64,000 nt of DNA. Origin: Moniliophthora roreri (lineage: Eukaryota > Basidiomycota > Agaricomycetes > Agaricales > Marasmiaceae). Below, piece after piece: positions 35,147-45,730 of this stretch. The stretch lies in assembly GCA_001466705.2 (NCBI GenBank), contig LATX02000226.1, forward strand, positions 124,001-188,000, written 5' to 3'. The translations under genes and the position numbers were made by a program. The notes beneath the pieces are model-generated. The model searched no databases, had not been told where the DNA came from, and worked only from the letters and a program-made list of their open reading frames with translations. Position 1 is the first letter of the stretch, and the number at the start of each line of letters is the position of its first letter.

Positions 35147-36049
35147 AATGCGGAGTCGTTTGAACCGGAAAGTTGAAAGGGCGCAGGGAAAGTGACTCGC
35201 TAGGTCTTGAGTCAGAAGAATATAAAATGCAGTTTTGGGCCCTGGCGGCTTCAGGTACTTCTGCGCAAATCTTCCAATTTGGACGGATGGGAGTTCGACG
35301 AAACCTTGCCTCCAACACTGTCAGAACTAGAAGTTAGAGACGATCAAACTAGACAGCATAAGACGTACGACTACTAGACAATTTCCTCCATCCAATGCCA
35401 TATCTCCAACACCCGAGCTTCACGTTGTTGATTTCTAGCGGATCGCATAATCATTGAGGTTCCAGTCCTGACATTTTCAGGGGACGACGGAGTACAAGAA
35501 ATTCTCTTTTGATTGTTGCGGGAGTGGCGACGCATACTGTAGCAAAAATATTTGCTTATTACTTGCCAATCTTTAAACTTCGATGCCCCAAGGATAGACG
35601 GTCATGGTGGTCGCGGAAGAAAAAGTGTTGGGCTCGTCGTTTTGAAATTTGAACCGGTACCAGTCCGGACCGGGTCGGCTCTGAAATTCACTTTCTCTCT
35701 TGCACAACCACGTTCAAATTCTCAGCCAAAACACCTTCGTCTGCGTACTTGGCCTCTCATCGCAGTAAGCACCCCTCTGAATCTATATTAAATCGAAATA
35801 TTCCCGATAGGGCATCACGTGCAACATTATCATAGTTCGTGTCGCGCTCGGGGCCAATTTACGGCGACACGGACAACACCGTAATCTATTTGCGCGTTCT
35901 CAGCAACCCCGCGATGGATACATACATTGGCGTTCCACGGCTAGGTGACACCAAAGACATTGTCGAGCCCCAGTCACGATACTTAGATGAGAACCAACTC
36001 CATTGTTTCTTCTCCCTCATAGAACGTCAACTCTCGATCGCAGCGGATA
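35147..36049. other. Intergenic region, no gene seen
   Basis: Holds the 5' flank of the oxygenase gene and the 3' flank of the DUF6593 gene. Plus-strand frames at 35552-35791 and 35839-36066 lack any recognisable feature, and the second overlaps the antisense of the DUF6593 3' exon. Confidence 0.35.
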
Positions 36050-36703
36050 TCAATCATCTCGCCTGATCTTTTCGACATAAACAAAGGTTACAAGGATCAG
36101 GTCAACCATATGTTCCCCAGGAGGATAAATCTCCAGAACTCCTCTTCGTTTCTTTTCAAACAATCCCATATTGCTCTGATGGAACTTTGCAACAGGGGTC
36201 TCGGTTCCGTCGTTCAGGACGAGCTAGTGAATTGTCACCGTCAGCAAAGTCTGCGGAAGATTAGAATAAACGATACCTTCGAAGTGAACGATCCCAGGAT
36301 CCATTTGTATTCCTTTCCATCAGGTCCCGTAAAGATACGATTCCTTTTCCTTAAATTAGCATAGCGACGATAGGCGCAAACCCAGCAAAACGCACGTAGC
36401 GAACAGCTTTCCAGACCAGCCCTCTGACCGAAAAAAATCCTTTGTCTCCATCTGTTGGTCCAGTATTTGAATCGTTGACGATTGTAGAGTTCTCCAATCT
36501 ATTCGTCCTAAATTGGCGAAACGTTCCTCACTGCCCATCGCATCGGAGTCTCTTCGAGGAATATCAATATCTGCGGAAAGAACCTTGCTAATCGTCGTCG
36601 AGCCTGTAACAAGCGCGGAAGGCGTCTTGACTTTGTATATGGCTCTACCAGTATCATCCGAGTAGGTAGCATTAAGGTAGTTTCGGGAGAGATGCAACTT
36701 CAT
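36050..36703 (-). CDS. DUF6593-type protein A (apparently intact)
   Basis: DUF6593 proteins are small basidiomycete proteins of unknown function with a beta-rich fold. The start at 36703 gives 'MKLHLSRNYLNATYSDDTGR' and 'STTISKVL', then 'RFANLGRIDWRTLQSSTIQIL' and 'FFRSEGWSGKLF'. A 46-nt intron with donor gtgcgtt and acceptor aatttaag joins 'KLFAT' to 'KRNRIFTGPDGKEYKWILGSF' in frame. A second intron (gtatcg to cactag) leads to 'LVLNDGTETPVAKFHQSNMG' and the family's C-terminal 'LEIYPPGEHMVDLILVTFVY', ending at a TGA at 36050. With these introns no stop remains. It lies just outside the duplicated array and is the best intact member here. The family assignment rests on remembered motifs. Confidence 0.75.
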
Positions 36704-37092
36704 GGTCCTCTGGATGATGGGAGTGGATGAGCACGATGTTTTAAGTCATGTCGCCCGCGGCGGTGGTGACACTTGACAGCCATGAGAGCGCCAAGAACAC
36801 GCACCCAACACGTTGAAAGACTACCGTCCCGTACAGCTTTGCGAGTAGTGCATCATCAATGCCGTGGGTAGTGGCGCTATGAAGATTCAACAGCATACAG
36901 TTAGAAATGCTTAAGTGAGGTTCGTCACAACACCTCTGATATAGTATATGGTTGGTACTCTAAAGTCCGAGAATACAGCCAAGATAGGACAATGTGTTCA
37001 AGTATAATGGAAGATGGTCAGCCAGAAGTTCTAAAGATAAAACGACCAAGTGACGTACTCGTGTAAAGGGGAAGACTCCAGCCTCGTACTTC
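36704..37092. other. Flank of DUF6593 genes
   Basis: Contains the presumed promoter of gene A. The sequence 'catgagagcgccaagaacacgc' at about 36.78 kb recurs in variant form upstream of other DUF6593 copies (37.61, 47.38, 55.90 and 63.88 kb), so a shared 5' region was duplicated with the genes. No other gene is seen. Confidence 0.4.
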
Positions 37093-37555
37093 TCAGTGAA
37101 CAGACAATACCTTGGTATTGAGCGACGCGAAACTCCCCGACCATTTATATGTTTTTCCATCAAATCCCGTAAAGACGTTCCTTTTCGGATTCTCCGAATT
37201 AGCGTAGCATAGCAATAACAACTCGGAACGCAAGACGCACCCTCCCAGCAACTTGCCAGACAAGCCCTCTGACCGGAAGAAATCTTTCAAGTTTGCATCC
37301 ATCTGTTGATCCAATATTTGGATAGTGGATGAGGATAGAGTTCTCCAATCTATTCGTCCCACATTAGCGAAACGTTGTCCGCCGCCGGCCGCATCAAAGT
37401 TTTTCCAAGGTATATCGATGTCTAGGGGAAGAGCCTTGCTGATACTCGTCGAGCCTGTGTGACATGACCCCGGAAGGTGTATTAAGTTTGTATATGACTC
37501 GGTATGCATCATCTAAGATAGCATTGGAGAAATTTTGAGCGAGATGTAGTCGTAT
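37093..37555 (-). pseudogene. DUF6593 copy B, broken
   Basis: Closest to copy E (55123-55831). The initiator position reads ATA in 'gtcATACGACTACATCTC' where E has ATGAAACTACATCTC. Near 37.45 kb, four extra bases after ATGTCA shift the frame between 'NTPSGVMS' and 'GSTSISKALPLD'. The following 'RFANVGRIDWRTLSSSTIQIL' and 'NVFTGFDGKTYKWSGSF' are family-like, but the C-terminal exon with 'LEIYP.GEHM' is missing. It is therefore a non-functional relic with a lost start, a frameshift and a 3' truncation. Confidence 0.8.
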
Positions 37556-37898
37556 GACTGGGTAAGTATGGGAATCTTTCAAGTCATGACGTCCGCTGCG
37601 GTAGACAGCCACAAGAACGCCGAGAGCATGTCGAACGTTCGGCTCGCCTCACCAATGACATAAGTAGGTAGAATCGCGTTGAATAGTGCGCTCACTGCAT
37701 ATTATACACAGCTGTTACCGAACAATTCCAAAATACAAGCATACAGATAGCTGATAACAAGGAATGCCATTCGAGCTCCTGCCGTTTATCTCATCAGGTC
37801 GACACAACGAAGCAAGGAAGATAACGTACCGGAAGGGCATATCACATCTTCACTTTGCCTCCAGAGCAGCGTCGATCTCTCCTCACAAACATCTTCCC

Positions 37899-38565
37899 TC
37901 AATTCAGTCGGACTTTCTCGACATAAACGAAGGTGACAAGAATCAGGTCAACCATATGCTCCCCAGCAGGATAAATCTCCAAAACACCTCTCCGTTTCTC
38001 TTCAGTTATTCCCATATTTCCCCGATGGTATTTAGCAACAAGGCTGTCGTTTCCGTCATTCAGAACCAACTATAAAATACATTTCTCAATCAGACATGTA
38101 AGTAGGGCAAAAAAAACTTGAACAGACCTCCATGATCAACGGGTCAAGAATCCACTTGTATTCCTTACCATCTGGCGCTGTGAAGACACGGTTACTTTTT
38201 TTCAAGCAGGTTGTCAATATCGCTAACAGGTAAAATCGGAAGAGCCCTCACCGGCCAAAAAGCTTTCCAGACCAACCGTCCCGCCTGAAGAATTGTTTTG
38301 TTTCCATTTGTTGATCCAGTATTCGTATCAACGAAGATTGTAGAGTTCTCCAATCGATACGTCCCAGATTGGCAAACCGTTCGTGTGAGTCCGAGTCCGA
38401 CCCCGAGTCTCTTCGAGGTATATCGGTGTCTGCGGGAAGAACCTTGCTGATAGTTGTCGAGCCGTTGACGAGTGGTGTGGAAGGTGTGTTGACTTTATAT
38501 ATGACTCGACCAGTGTCATCGGTGTAAGTACTGTTGAGGAAGTTTTGGGAGAGATGAAGTTTCAT
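37899..38565 (-). CDS. DUF6593-type protein C (splices to an intact frame)
   Basis: Starts 'MKLHLSQNFLNSTYTDDTGR', with 'STTISKVLPADTDIPRRDS', 'ANLGRIDWRTLQSSLIRIL' and 'FFRRDGWSGKLFG'. A TGA would follow, but a ~62-nt intron with donor gtgagggctc and acceptor gaaaaaaag gives 'LFGRNRVFTAPDGKEYKW' in frame, at the same place as the intron of gene A. After another intron the last exon reads 'LVLNDGNDSLVAKYHRGNMG' and 'LEIYPAGEHMVDLILVTFVY', ending with TGA at 37899. It is the only member of the 'C/D/F' subgroup here without a frameshift. Function unknown. Confidence 0.7.
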
Positions 38566-38739
38566 GATTTCGTGGCTAGTGCAGGACGAGGACGATCCGT
38601 GAGTACGCCTTTTTCAGCTGTATCATCGACTGCGGAGCGGTTGTAGGCATGAACATTCCGTGAGAATGGGAAGAGTAGGCCTAGTACGTTAGACCGTTGA
38701 ATGATCTTTTAATAGCTTCCCTGGGTTTATGGTCAATAC

Positions 38740-39350
38740 GCGCAGCAGCCTAGACTGCAGCTTATCAGGCAATGACGTTTAGAAACTTGACAAAAGATAG
38801 TGTCACATGTTTGAAAGCCTAATACAAACATTCAACAGACAGTTGTCAGCCAGAGGTAAGGGAACGACATAGCACATTAGCATCGTGCCATTTGTCCCTG
38901 ATACACAGAGGCACGGTAGGCAAGGTGGAGGATATGGCGTTCTCATTGGCCAGCTTTGTACTTCGAAAATGGGTGTACGCAGATTCTGGCTTCAAGTTCA
39001 TCAATATCTTGATGCGTCTCGGGTCAAGTTGAATATGAGCGTACTCACTCTTGACCCTCATGGCTCTCGAAACTCGTCCCATGACACCCAATCTGTCGCC
39101 AATCACCATCTCCTGTCCACAGAGTTCCCGAAATGAAGATACCGGCTCTGGCAGATCTTGGTGAGCCTTGAAGAAAGAACCTTTGTCTGTCCGAATTACA
39201 ATTCATCAGTACTGAGACAGAGAGTACAAAGCCGGGAGGAACGTGCCTGGGGCGTAGCAATTGCAAAATGGGATATCCGAAATAGAGCTTGAGCGTATTG
39301 TGGTACGATGAATGAACGATCTTCAGGAGTCACAAAGGAAGGACGCGTCT
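38740..39350. repeat. Array segment S1, copy 1
   Basis: Begins with 'gcgcagcagcctagactg' and contains 'gccagaggtaagggaacgacat' and 'cctgatacacagaggcacgg'. The same segment recurs at 42499 (partial), 48512 and 57132. On its minus strand a frame (about 39109-38846 here; 49034-48621 in copy 3) reads 'MVIGDRLGVMGRVSRVMR' and 'SEYAHIQL', and is conserved among copies with substitutions. It may be an exon of an unidentified gene, perhaps the 3' part of the adjacent M gene. I do not recognise it. Confidence 0.6.
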
Positions 39351-39399
39351 TCCGAGTTGCATATTAAACCATTCTAGGAAACTTCGCCTTCAGACGCTT

Positions 39400-40151
39400 T
39401 GGCATTGGCATGGTTGAGATCTTCTGATGACACGGGTGCCCTGCTGTCGACAATCATTTCTGTGAATAGCGAGCTTTAGCTGAAGAGTTCGTTTGCGGAA
39501 AGAAAGGTGAGGGACTTAAGATCCAAGTCTCCAAAGCGAATGACGGAAAATCGAGGATTGATCGGCACCGGCAAGATCTAGTCCCAGAAGCAGTAGATGG
39601 TAGCCTCTTTCAACAGTGTGGCTTGGGAAACACAACTACCGCGTACTCCATGGAGTTTCTCAAGCAGTAAGGCCGGGTATCGAAGCCTGGAATGAAAAAG
39701 AGATACCCGTAGGGTCGATGGAGGCATTGACCCGGAATCATATGTTCCAAAGATACAAAACATCGGCTGGTGGTCATTTCGGTTTGGAAGATTTGGCTGT
39801 AGAAATATTATGACAGGAAATGAACAGAAATTCACATGAATTCCGAGTAGTGAATAATACCCCGTATTACACCCAAATTTTCACCCGTGCCAATCATCAT
39901 CTGGCACTCACCGAGGACCGAGTCATAGAGGTATCCTCGAACCGCCTGCACGAATTATCAGTACAGAGTCGAGAGACATAGAGTAGAGGAACGCACCAAT
40001 GCCAACTTGTATAGTACTCCTCTTCATCTTCGACTTCATCAACGAGAGGTATAGCAAATTGGGATACCTCGAGCTCGTGAAGTACGAGTCTCGCGAGAGC
40101 CATGCAACCCAAGTATCGAGAATATAGGGACAACCGAGGAATAACATTCAC
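39400..40151 (-). pseudogene. Conserved hypothetical gene M, copy 1
   Basis: From 40151 the minus strand reads 'VIPRLSLYSRYLGCMALARL', 'LHELEVSQFAIPLVDEVEDE' and 'YYTSWHWC'. After a probable intron (about 40.0-39.95 kb) comes 'AVRGYLYDSVLGECQMMIGT' and 'GENLGVIRG'. Another exon has 'PYGYLFFIPGFDTRPYCLRN' (about 39.71-39.65 kb). I associate this order with an unnamed Agaricomycete protein family, but cannot give a function. The upstream part 'EYVLYTEDRLARTEGTPT' is in a different frame and meets a stop, so this copy is either spliced in a way I cannot resolve or broken. It lies upstream of S1 and downstream of TF copy 1. Confidence 0.4.
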
Positions 40152-40489
40152 GTAGGAGTACCTTCGGTTCGAGCTAAACGATCTTCTGTGTATAACACGT
40201 ATTCAACGGCAGCAAGCTAAAAATGAGGGTTCCGAAATTCCAGACCGTTCCTGAAGAAATTCCGATTCGGTACTTTCGGTAGTTTCGATCATAGCTCACT
40301 AATGACAGACTACAGGTCTAGTTCGGGATCGATTCCATTGACTGGCGTTACAAGCCGAACGGATAATTCTGAAGGACGTAGGAGAGGATGTAGTAGAGAG
40401 TCAAGCTGATCAAGACTCAAGAGTAAATCGCTACCTATCGCTACGCACGGTAAACCAGGAACGCGTCACATGTCACATCCAATGTTCAC

Positions 40490-40575
40490 ACAACCCTGCC
40501 CGCCACTTTCCCGACTTTCGGCCGTTTTGCCCTCAAAAGCGCCCAAAAGCCGGGAAAGTGGTAAGCAGGGTCCGT
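40490..40575. repeat. Hairpin downstream of TF copy 1
   Basis: Inverted arms 'accctgcccgccactttcccg' and 'ccgggaaagtggtaagcagggt' flank a loop of about 35 nt. The same hairpin is at about 43844-43929 and, in longer form, at 50277-50387. It lies 3' of the TF gene; I take it for a fold-back element rather than a terminator. Confidence 0.7.
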
Positions 40576-40730
40576 GGCGAAATCCTGATCGCCGCCGCCT
40601 GCCAGTAGATTACGCTACTCGATGGTTAAATATAACTGCGTAGAGGAAGTTACAGTACAGGTCAGGTCAAAATGCCATACTTCATGAAGTATCATGTTGA
40701 CAATATATTGTGTCAAAGCACCAACAGGTT

Positions 40731-41934
40731 CTAATACGTCAGCCTCCTCGTAAAACCAGCAGCCAGAGCTATCGCATTCTCCGTGACATCCAAGTCAACA
40801 TCAAGTAACCAACCCCTCCACCCGACATCCAATAACCCATACACATACTCCTGACACCTAGCAACGTCACTCACCCACCAACAACTTTCACTCACGTCTT
40901 TCAGCATCCCCAAATAATAGTACAGCACCACCAACGCCCTTTGCTTCTTCTCATTCAACAAATCACGATACTTTTTCCCAAAAAGTGCTGGCCACAAAAC
41001 AGCTCCGTTCGATTCGAGTCCTGTCCGAGTGAGCGGGTAAGCAACATACAGTGCTTCCACTGATTCCCTATATGCCGCCTTGATATCTGGATCAGAAAGA
41101 TCCTCCGACTCTGACTCGAGGCCAGACATAGTCGGATCGTATATCCGCCGTAAATGCCCTAGAGCCCTTATCGCCGAATCCACTTGCCAGTTCATGAGGA
41201 ACGGATCGAGAGGCTTTAGCCTCTGATTCGTGAACACTGGATGTCCTTCCAACGCCGACCAGACGTTATGTAGTGAGCTTATCAGTGAGAAAATGTTCTC
41301 TGGTGATGAAGCTAATGACGATGAGATTGTATACATCGTGCAGAACCCAATGATTAGAAACTTGGCGTCGGGACTGATAGCACTAGGCAGAGCATCTATC
41401 GCAGCTTTCCGATGAGCAGATGCTAGATATACCCACTTGGGCTCCTCGGAGTATAGCCGACCGAGGTGAAGCGCCGTGAAGGATAACATGGCGTGCAAGA
41501 GGGGTGGATTGCACCATGATAGCTGGGGTATGGTAGTACTGACTGTATTGATGGATTCAGGGTCGGAACAAAGAGAAGCGGAGGTTGCGATGGAGAAATG
41601 ATGGATCATTCGGAAGGAGGTGATGCTTATGGGTATAGGTGTTGGTGTTGTAAGTGGTTTGTAGAGCACTGTTTCCTGCTGCTGTTCCTGGTTTGGTTTC
41701 TTCTCGGGTCTCTGTACGCATTCGAGATTTTTCCGATGACAGTTCCTGCATATTGGTTTCGCTTCATCGCACTGGTAAGTGCATACGAAAAGTGAGCGAT
41801 AAGAGAAAGACTAGCGGATGGATACATACTTTGATACGTCTCTTTCTACACGTTAGGCACCCGCTCCTAGACTTTGCCTGAAATCGAATAACTCCCTTGA
41901 ACTGAAATTCGGTCGCAGCACCTGTCGTCGACAT
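40731..41934 (-). CDS. Zn2Cys6 transcription factor, copy 1
   Basis: The start ATG at 41934 gives 'MSTTGAATEFQFKGVIRFQ'. The binuclear zinc cluster CX2CX6CX6CX2CX6C ('SGCLTCRKRRIK' + 'CDEAKPICRNCHRKNLEC') is assembled only after removing a short (about 58-nt) intron, with donor gtatgt and acceptor ttaccag. The cluster would bind DNA in the nucleus. The C-terminal part (40731-41669) has 'LLHAMLSFTALHLGRLYSEEP', 'YLASAHRKAAIDALPSAIS' and 'NIFSLISSLHNVWSALEG', typical of the Fungal_trans_2/Upc2-like regulatory domain. No stop interrupts it. Its closest relatives are the copies at 44085 and 50797. Differences among the copies cluster between the zinc cluster and the middle of the regulatory domain. 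Targets are unknown. Confidence 0.85.
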
Positions 41935-42119
41935 GGCTTAGGTTCAGAATCAACGGTCATGCGGCTGCCAGAGGTAAAGCCGAGTTCTGCCTCAAGGCAC
42001 ATGAGGGCTTGATTGCGTTTTCCGTGAAAGAGTGCTTTAGCCTAAATGTCAATTCAGTGATTCATATGATGGATTGAAGAATCGAAATGAAGGCATACCG
42101 AATGTGAACCTTCTAGTCG

Positions 42120-42240
42120 GTCTCGTTTGGCTGAAAGTACTGTACCACGCCGCCTGTGACGTGGCAAAATTTTCGTGCAAAATTGCCATTTTTGGGCCGG
42201 ACTTTTTACTTGAAATGCTACAGTATTTAGGGCACCTTCT
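42120..42240. mobile_element. Short MITE-like insert 'GTGAC-GGGCCG' family, copy 1
   Basis: Contains 'gcctgtgacgtggcaaaatt' and 'tgccatttttgggccgg', framed by 'gtactgtacc' on the left and 'tgctacagtattt' on the right. Related cores occur at 45.47-45.64 kb and 50.48-50.74 kb. It lies in the 5' flank of TF copy 1. Confidence 0.55.
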
Positions 42241-42319
42241 CGTTGACAACCCTGCAATCGTAGATGACATTTTTCCATTGCCATTGGGCCAACAAACACT
42301 ACTCAGCTCATTTCCCTGT

Positions 42320-42498
42320 TCCTAGTCTCGCTATAACTTTCTTTCCTGGACAACCTACCCTAAAAGGGAACCCTTCCGGGAAAGTCTGGGCTCTCCCAGT
42401 CGGCTAAGGGGTAGAACGCCTTCGGGCGTCTCGGCGTTCGTTCGCCTCTTCGTTCGCCTCAAACTATGCTCTCTGTTCACTGCAAATATACTCAAAAT
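42320..42498. other. Junction sequence at the 3,354-bp duplication
   Basis: Sequence such as 'ctaaaagggaacccttccggg' and 'gccttcgggcgtctcggcg' followed by 'ttcgttcgcctcttcgttcgcctc' is found only here, between TF copy 1's flank and S1 copy 2. It includes small hairpins and a short tandem repeat. It marks a recombination junction or a small insertion. Confidence 0.5.
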
Positions 42499-42713
42499 AC
42501 GCGCAGCAGTCTAGACTGTAGCTTATCAGGCGGCAGCGTTTAGAAACTTGACAAAAGATAGTGTCACATGTTTGAAAGCCTACCTACAAACATTCAACGA
42601 ACAATTGTCAGCCAGAGGTAAGGGAACGACATAGTACATTAGCATCGTACCATTTGTCCCTGATACACAGAGGCACGGTAGGCAAGGTGGAGGATATGGC
42701 GTTCTCATTGTTG
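42499..42713. repeat. Array segment S1, copy 2 (truncated)
   Basis: Matches the first ~215 bp of S1 copy 1 ('gcgcagcagtctagactg' to 'atggcgttctcattg'), then jumps directly to 'ttgcatgttgaactgttctagg', which lies about 400-430 bp further on in copy 1. S1 is therefore internally deleted here. Confidence 0.75.
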
Positions 42714-43505
42714 CATGTTGAACTGTTCTAGGAAACTTCGCCTTCAGACGCTTTGGCATTGGCATGGTTGAGATCTTCTGATGACACGGGTGCCCTGCTG
42801 TCGACAATCATTTCTGTGAATAGCGAGCTTTAGCTGAAGAGTTCGTTTGCGGAAAGAAAGGTGAGGGACTTAAGATCCAAGTCTCCAAAGCGAATGCCGA
42901 AAAATCGAGGATTGATCGGCACCGGCAAGATCTGGTCCCAGAAGCAGTAGATGGTAGCCTCTTTCAACAGTGTGGCTTGGGAACCACAACTACCACGTAT
43001 TCCATGGAGTTTCTCAAGCAGTGAGGCCGGGTATCGATGCCTGGAATGAAAAGGAGATACCGGTAGGGTCGATGGAGGCATTGACCCGGAATCATATGTT
43101 CCAAAGATACAAAACATCGGCTGGTGGTCATTTCGGTTTGGAAGATTTGGCTGTAGAAATATTATGACAGGAAATGAACAGAAATTCACATGAATTCCGA
43201 GTAGTGAATCATACCCCGTATTACACCCAAATTTTCACCCGTGCCAATCATCATCTGGCACTCACCGAGGACCGAGTCATAGAGGTATCCTCGAACCGCC
43301 TGCACGAATTATCAGTACAGAGTCGAGAGACATAGAGTAGAGGAACGCACCAATGCCAACTTGTATAGTACTCCTCTTCATCTTCGACTTCATCAACGAG
43401 AGGTATAGCAAATTGGGATACCTCGAGCTCGTGAAGTACGAGTCTCGCGAGAGCCATGCAACCCAAGTATCGAGAATATAGGGACAACCGAGGAATAACA
43501 TTCAC
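42714..43505 (-). pseudogene. Conserved hypothetical gene M, copy 2
   Basis: Nearly identical to M copy 1 at an offset of 3,354 in the upstream part: the segments 'VIPRLSLYSRYLGCMALARL' and 'LHELEVSQFAIPLVDEVEDE' are unchanged. The downstream part has a few substitutions and keeps 'PYGYLFFIPG'-like sequence. The same frame problem near 'EGTPT' is present. Function unknown. Confidence 0.4.
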
Positions 43506-43843
43506 GTAGGAGTACCTTCGGTTCGAGCTAAACGATCTTCTGTGTATAACACGTATTCAACGGCAGCAAGCTAAAAATGAGGGTTCCGAAATTCCAGACC
43601 GTTCCTGAAGAAATTCCGATTCGGTACTTTCGGTAGTTTCGATCATAGCTCACTAATGACAGACTACAGGTCTAGTTCGGGATCGATTCCATTGACTGGC
43701 GTTACAAGCCGAACGGATAATTCTGAAGGACGTAGGAGAGGATGTAGTAGAGAGTCAAGCTGATCAAGACTCAAGAGTAAATCGCTACCTATCGCTACGC
43801 ACGGTAAACCAGGAACGCGTCACATGTCACATCCAATGTTCAC

Positions 43844-43929
43844 ACAACCCTGCCCGCCACTTTCCCGACTTTCGGCCGTTTTGCCCTCAAAAGCGCCCAA
43901 AAGCCGGGAAAGTGGTAAGCAGGGTCCGT
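43844..43929. repeat. Hairpin downstream of TF copy 2
   Basis: Same inverted arms as at 40490-40575, offset 3,354 bp. Confidence 0.7.
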
Positions 43930-44084
43930 GGCGAAATCCTGATCGCCGCCGCCTGCCAGTAGATTACGCTACTCGATGGTTAAATATAACTGCGTAGAGG
44001 AAGTTACAGTACAGGTCAGGTCAAAATGCCATACTTCATGAAGTATCATGTTGACAATATATTGTGTCAAAGCACCAACAGGTT

Positions 44085-45288
44085 CTAATACGTCAGCCTC
44101 CTCGTAAAACCAGCAGCCAGAGCTATCGCATTCTCCGTGACATCCAAGTCAACATCAAGTAACCAACCCCTCCACCCGACATCCAATAACCCATACACAT
44201 ACTCCTGACACCTAGCAACGTCACTCACCCACCAACAACTTTCACTCACGTCTTTCAGCATCCCCAAATAATAGTACAGCACCACCAACGCCCTTTGCTT
44301 CTTCTCATTCAACAAATCACGATACTTTTTCCCAAAAAGTGCTGGCCACAAAACAGCTCCGTTCGATTCGAGTCCTGTCCGAGTGAGCGGGTAAGCAACA
44401 TACAGTGCTTCCACTGATTCCCTATATGCCGCCTTGATATCTGGATCAGAAAGATCCTCCGACTCTGACTCGAGGCCAGACATAGTCGGATCGTATATCC
44501 GCCGTAAATGCCCTAGAGCCCTTATCGCCGAATCCACTTGCCAGTTCATGAGGAACGGATCGAGAGGCTTTAGCCTCTGATTCGTGAACACTGGATGTCC
44601 TTCCAACGCCGACCAGACGTTATGTAGTGAGCTTATCAGTGAGAAAATGTTCTCTGGTGATGAAGCTAATGACGATGAGATTGTATACATCGTGAAGAGC
44701 CCAATGATTAAGTACTTGGCGTCGGGACCAATAGCACTAGGCAGAGCATCTATCGCAGCTTTCCGATGAGCAGATGCTAGATACACCCACTTGGGCTCCT
44801 CGGAGTATAGCCGACCGAGGTGGAGCGCCGTGAAGGATAACATGGCGTGTAAGAGGGGTGGATTGCACCATGATAACTGGGGTATGGTAGTGCTAGCTGT
44901 GGCGATGGATTCAGGGTCGGAACAAAAAGAAGCGGAGGTTGCGATGGAGAAATGATGGATCATTCGGAAGGAGGTGGTACTTATGGGTATAGGTGTTGGT
45001 GTTGTAAGTGGTTTGTAGAGCACTGTTTCCTGCTGCTGTTCCTGGTTTGGTTTCTTCTCGGGTCTCTGTACGCATTCGAGATTTTTCCGATGACAGTTCC
45101 TGCATATTGGTTTCGCTTCATCGCACTGGTAAGTGCATACGAAAAGTGAGCGATAAGAGAAAGACTAGCGGATGGATACATACTTTGATATGTCTCTTTC
45201 TACACGTTAGGCACCCGCTCCTAGACTTTGCCTGAAATCGAATAACTCCCTTGAATTGAAATTCGGCTGCAGCACCTGTCGTCGACAT
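44085..45288 (-). CDS. Zn2Cys6 transcription factor, copy 2
   Basis: Starts at 45288, exactly 3,354 bp from copy 1, with the same intron splitting the zinc cluster after 'RRIK'. The cluster cysteines and the regulatory domain ('LLHAMLSFTALHLGRLYSEE', 'HNVWSALEGHPVFTNQRLKP') are intact. Relative to copy 1 it changes 'SLCSDPESINTVSTT' to 'SFCSDPESIATASTT' and 'ISPDAKFLIIGFC' to 'IGPDAKYLIIGLF'. The C-terminal two thirds are identical. The 5' flank differs from copy 1's after about 45.39 kb. It is a probable recent duplicate with local sequence exchange or selection. Confidence 0.85.
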
Positions 45289-45469
45289 GGGTTAGGTTCA
45301 GAGTCAACGGCCATGCGGCTGCCAGAGGTAAAGCAGAGTTCTGCTTCAAGGCACACGAGAGCTTGAGTGGGATTTCGTGAAACTGAGTGCTTTAGCCTAA
45401 ATATCACTTCAGTGATTCATATGATGGATTGAAGAATCGAAATTTTCATTTTCCCGGTTACAGGTCACA

Positions 45470-45640
45470 CCCTTGTTCGAAATGCTACTCGCCACGCCGC
45501 CTGTGACATCGCAAAAATTTCGTGCAAAACTGCCATTTTTGGGCCGGATTTCTGCCAACAAAGCAGTGACTGTCGCAACTATTGGTGCAAAAACACGCCC
45601 TCAGTGACATGCTCGAAATGCTACAGTATTTGGGGCACCT
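45470..45640. mobile_element. Short MITE-like insert 'GTGAC-GGGCCG' family, copy 2
   Basis: Contains 'gcctgtgacatcgcaaaaat' and 'tgccatttttgggccgg', and continues with 'gcagtgactgtcgc' and 'cagtgacatgctcgaaatgc' before 'tacagtatttgg'. It is longer than copy 1 and resembles the 264-bp element at 50479. It lies in the 5' flank of TF copy 2. Confidence 0.55.
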
Positions 45641-45730
45641 TCTCTTTCACCGGCGTTGACAACCCTGCAATCGTAGATGACATTTTCCATTGCCATTGGC
45701 CCAACAAAGACTACTCGGCTCAACGTCTAA

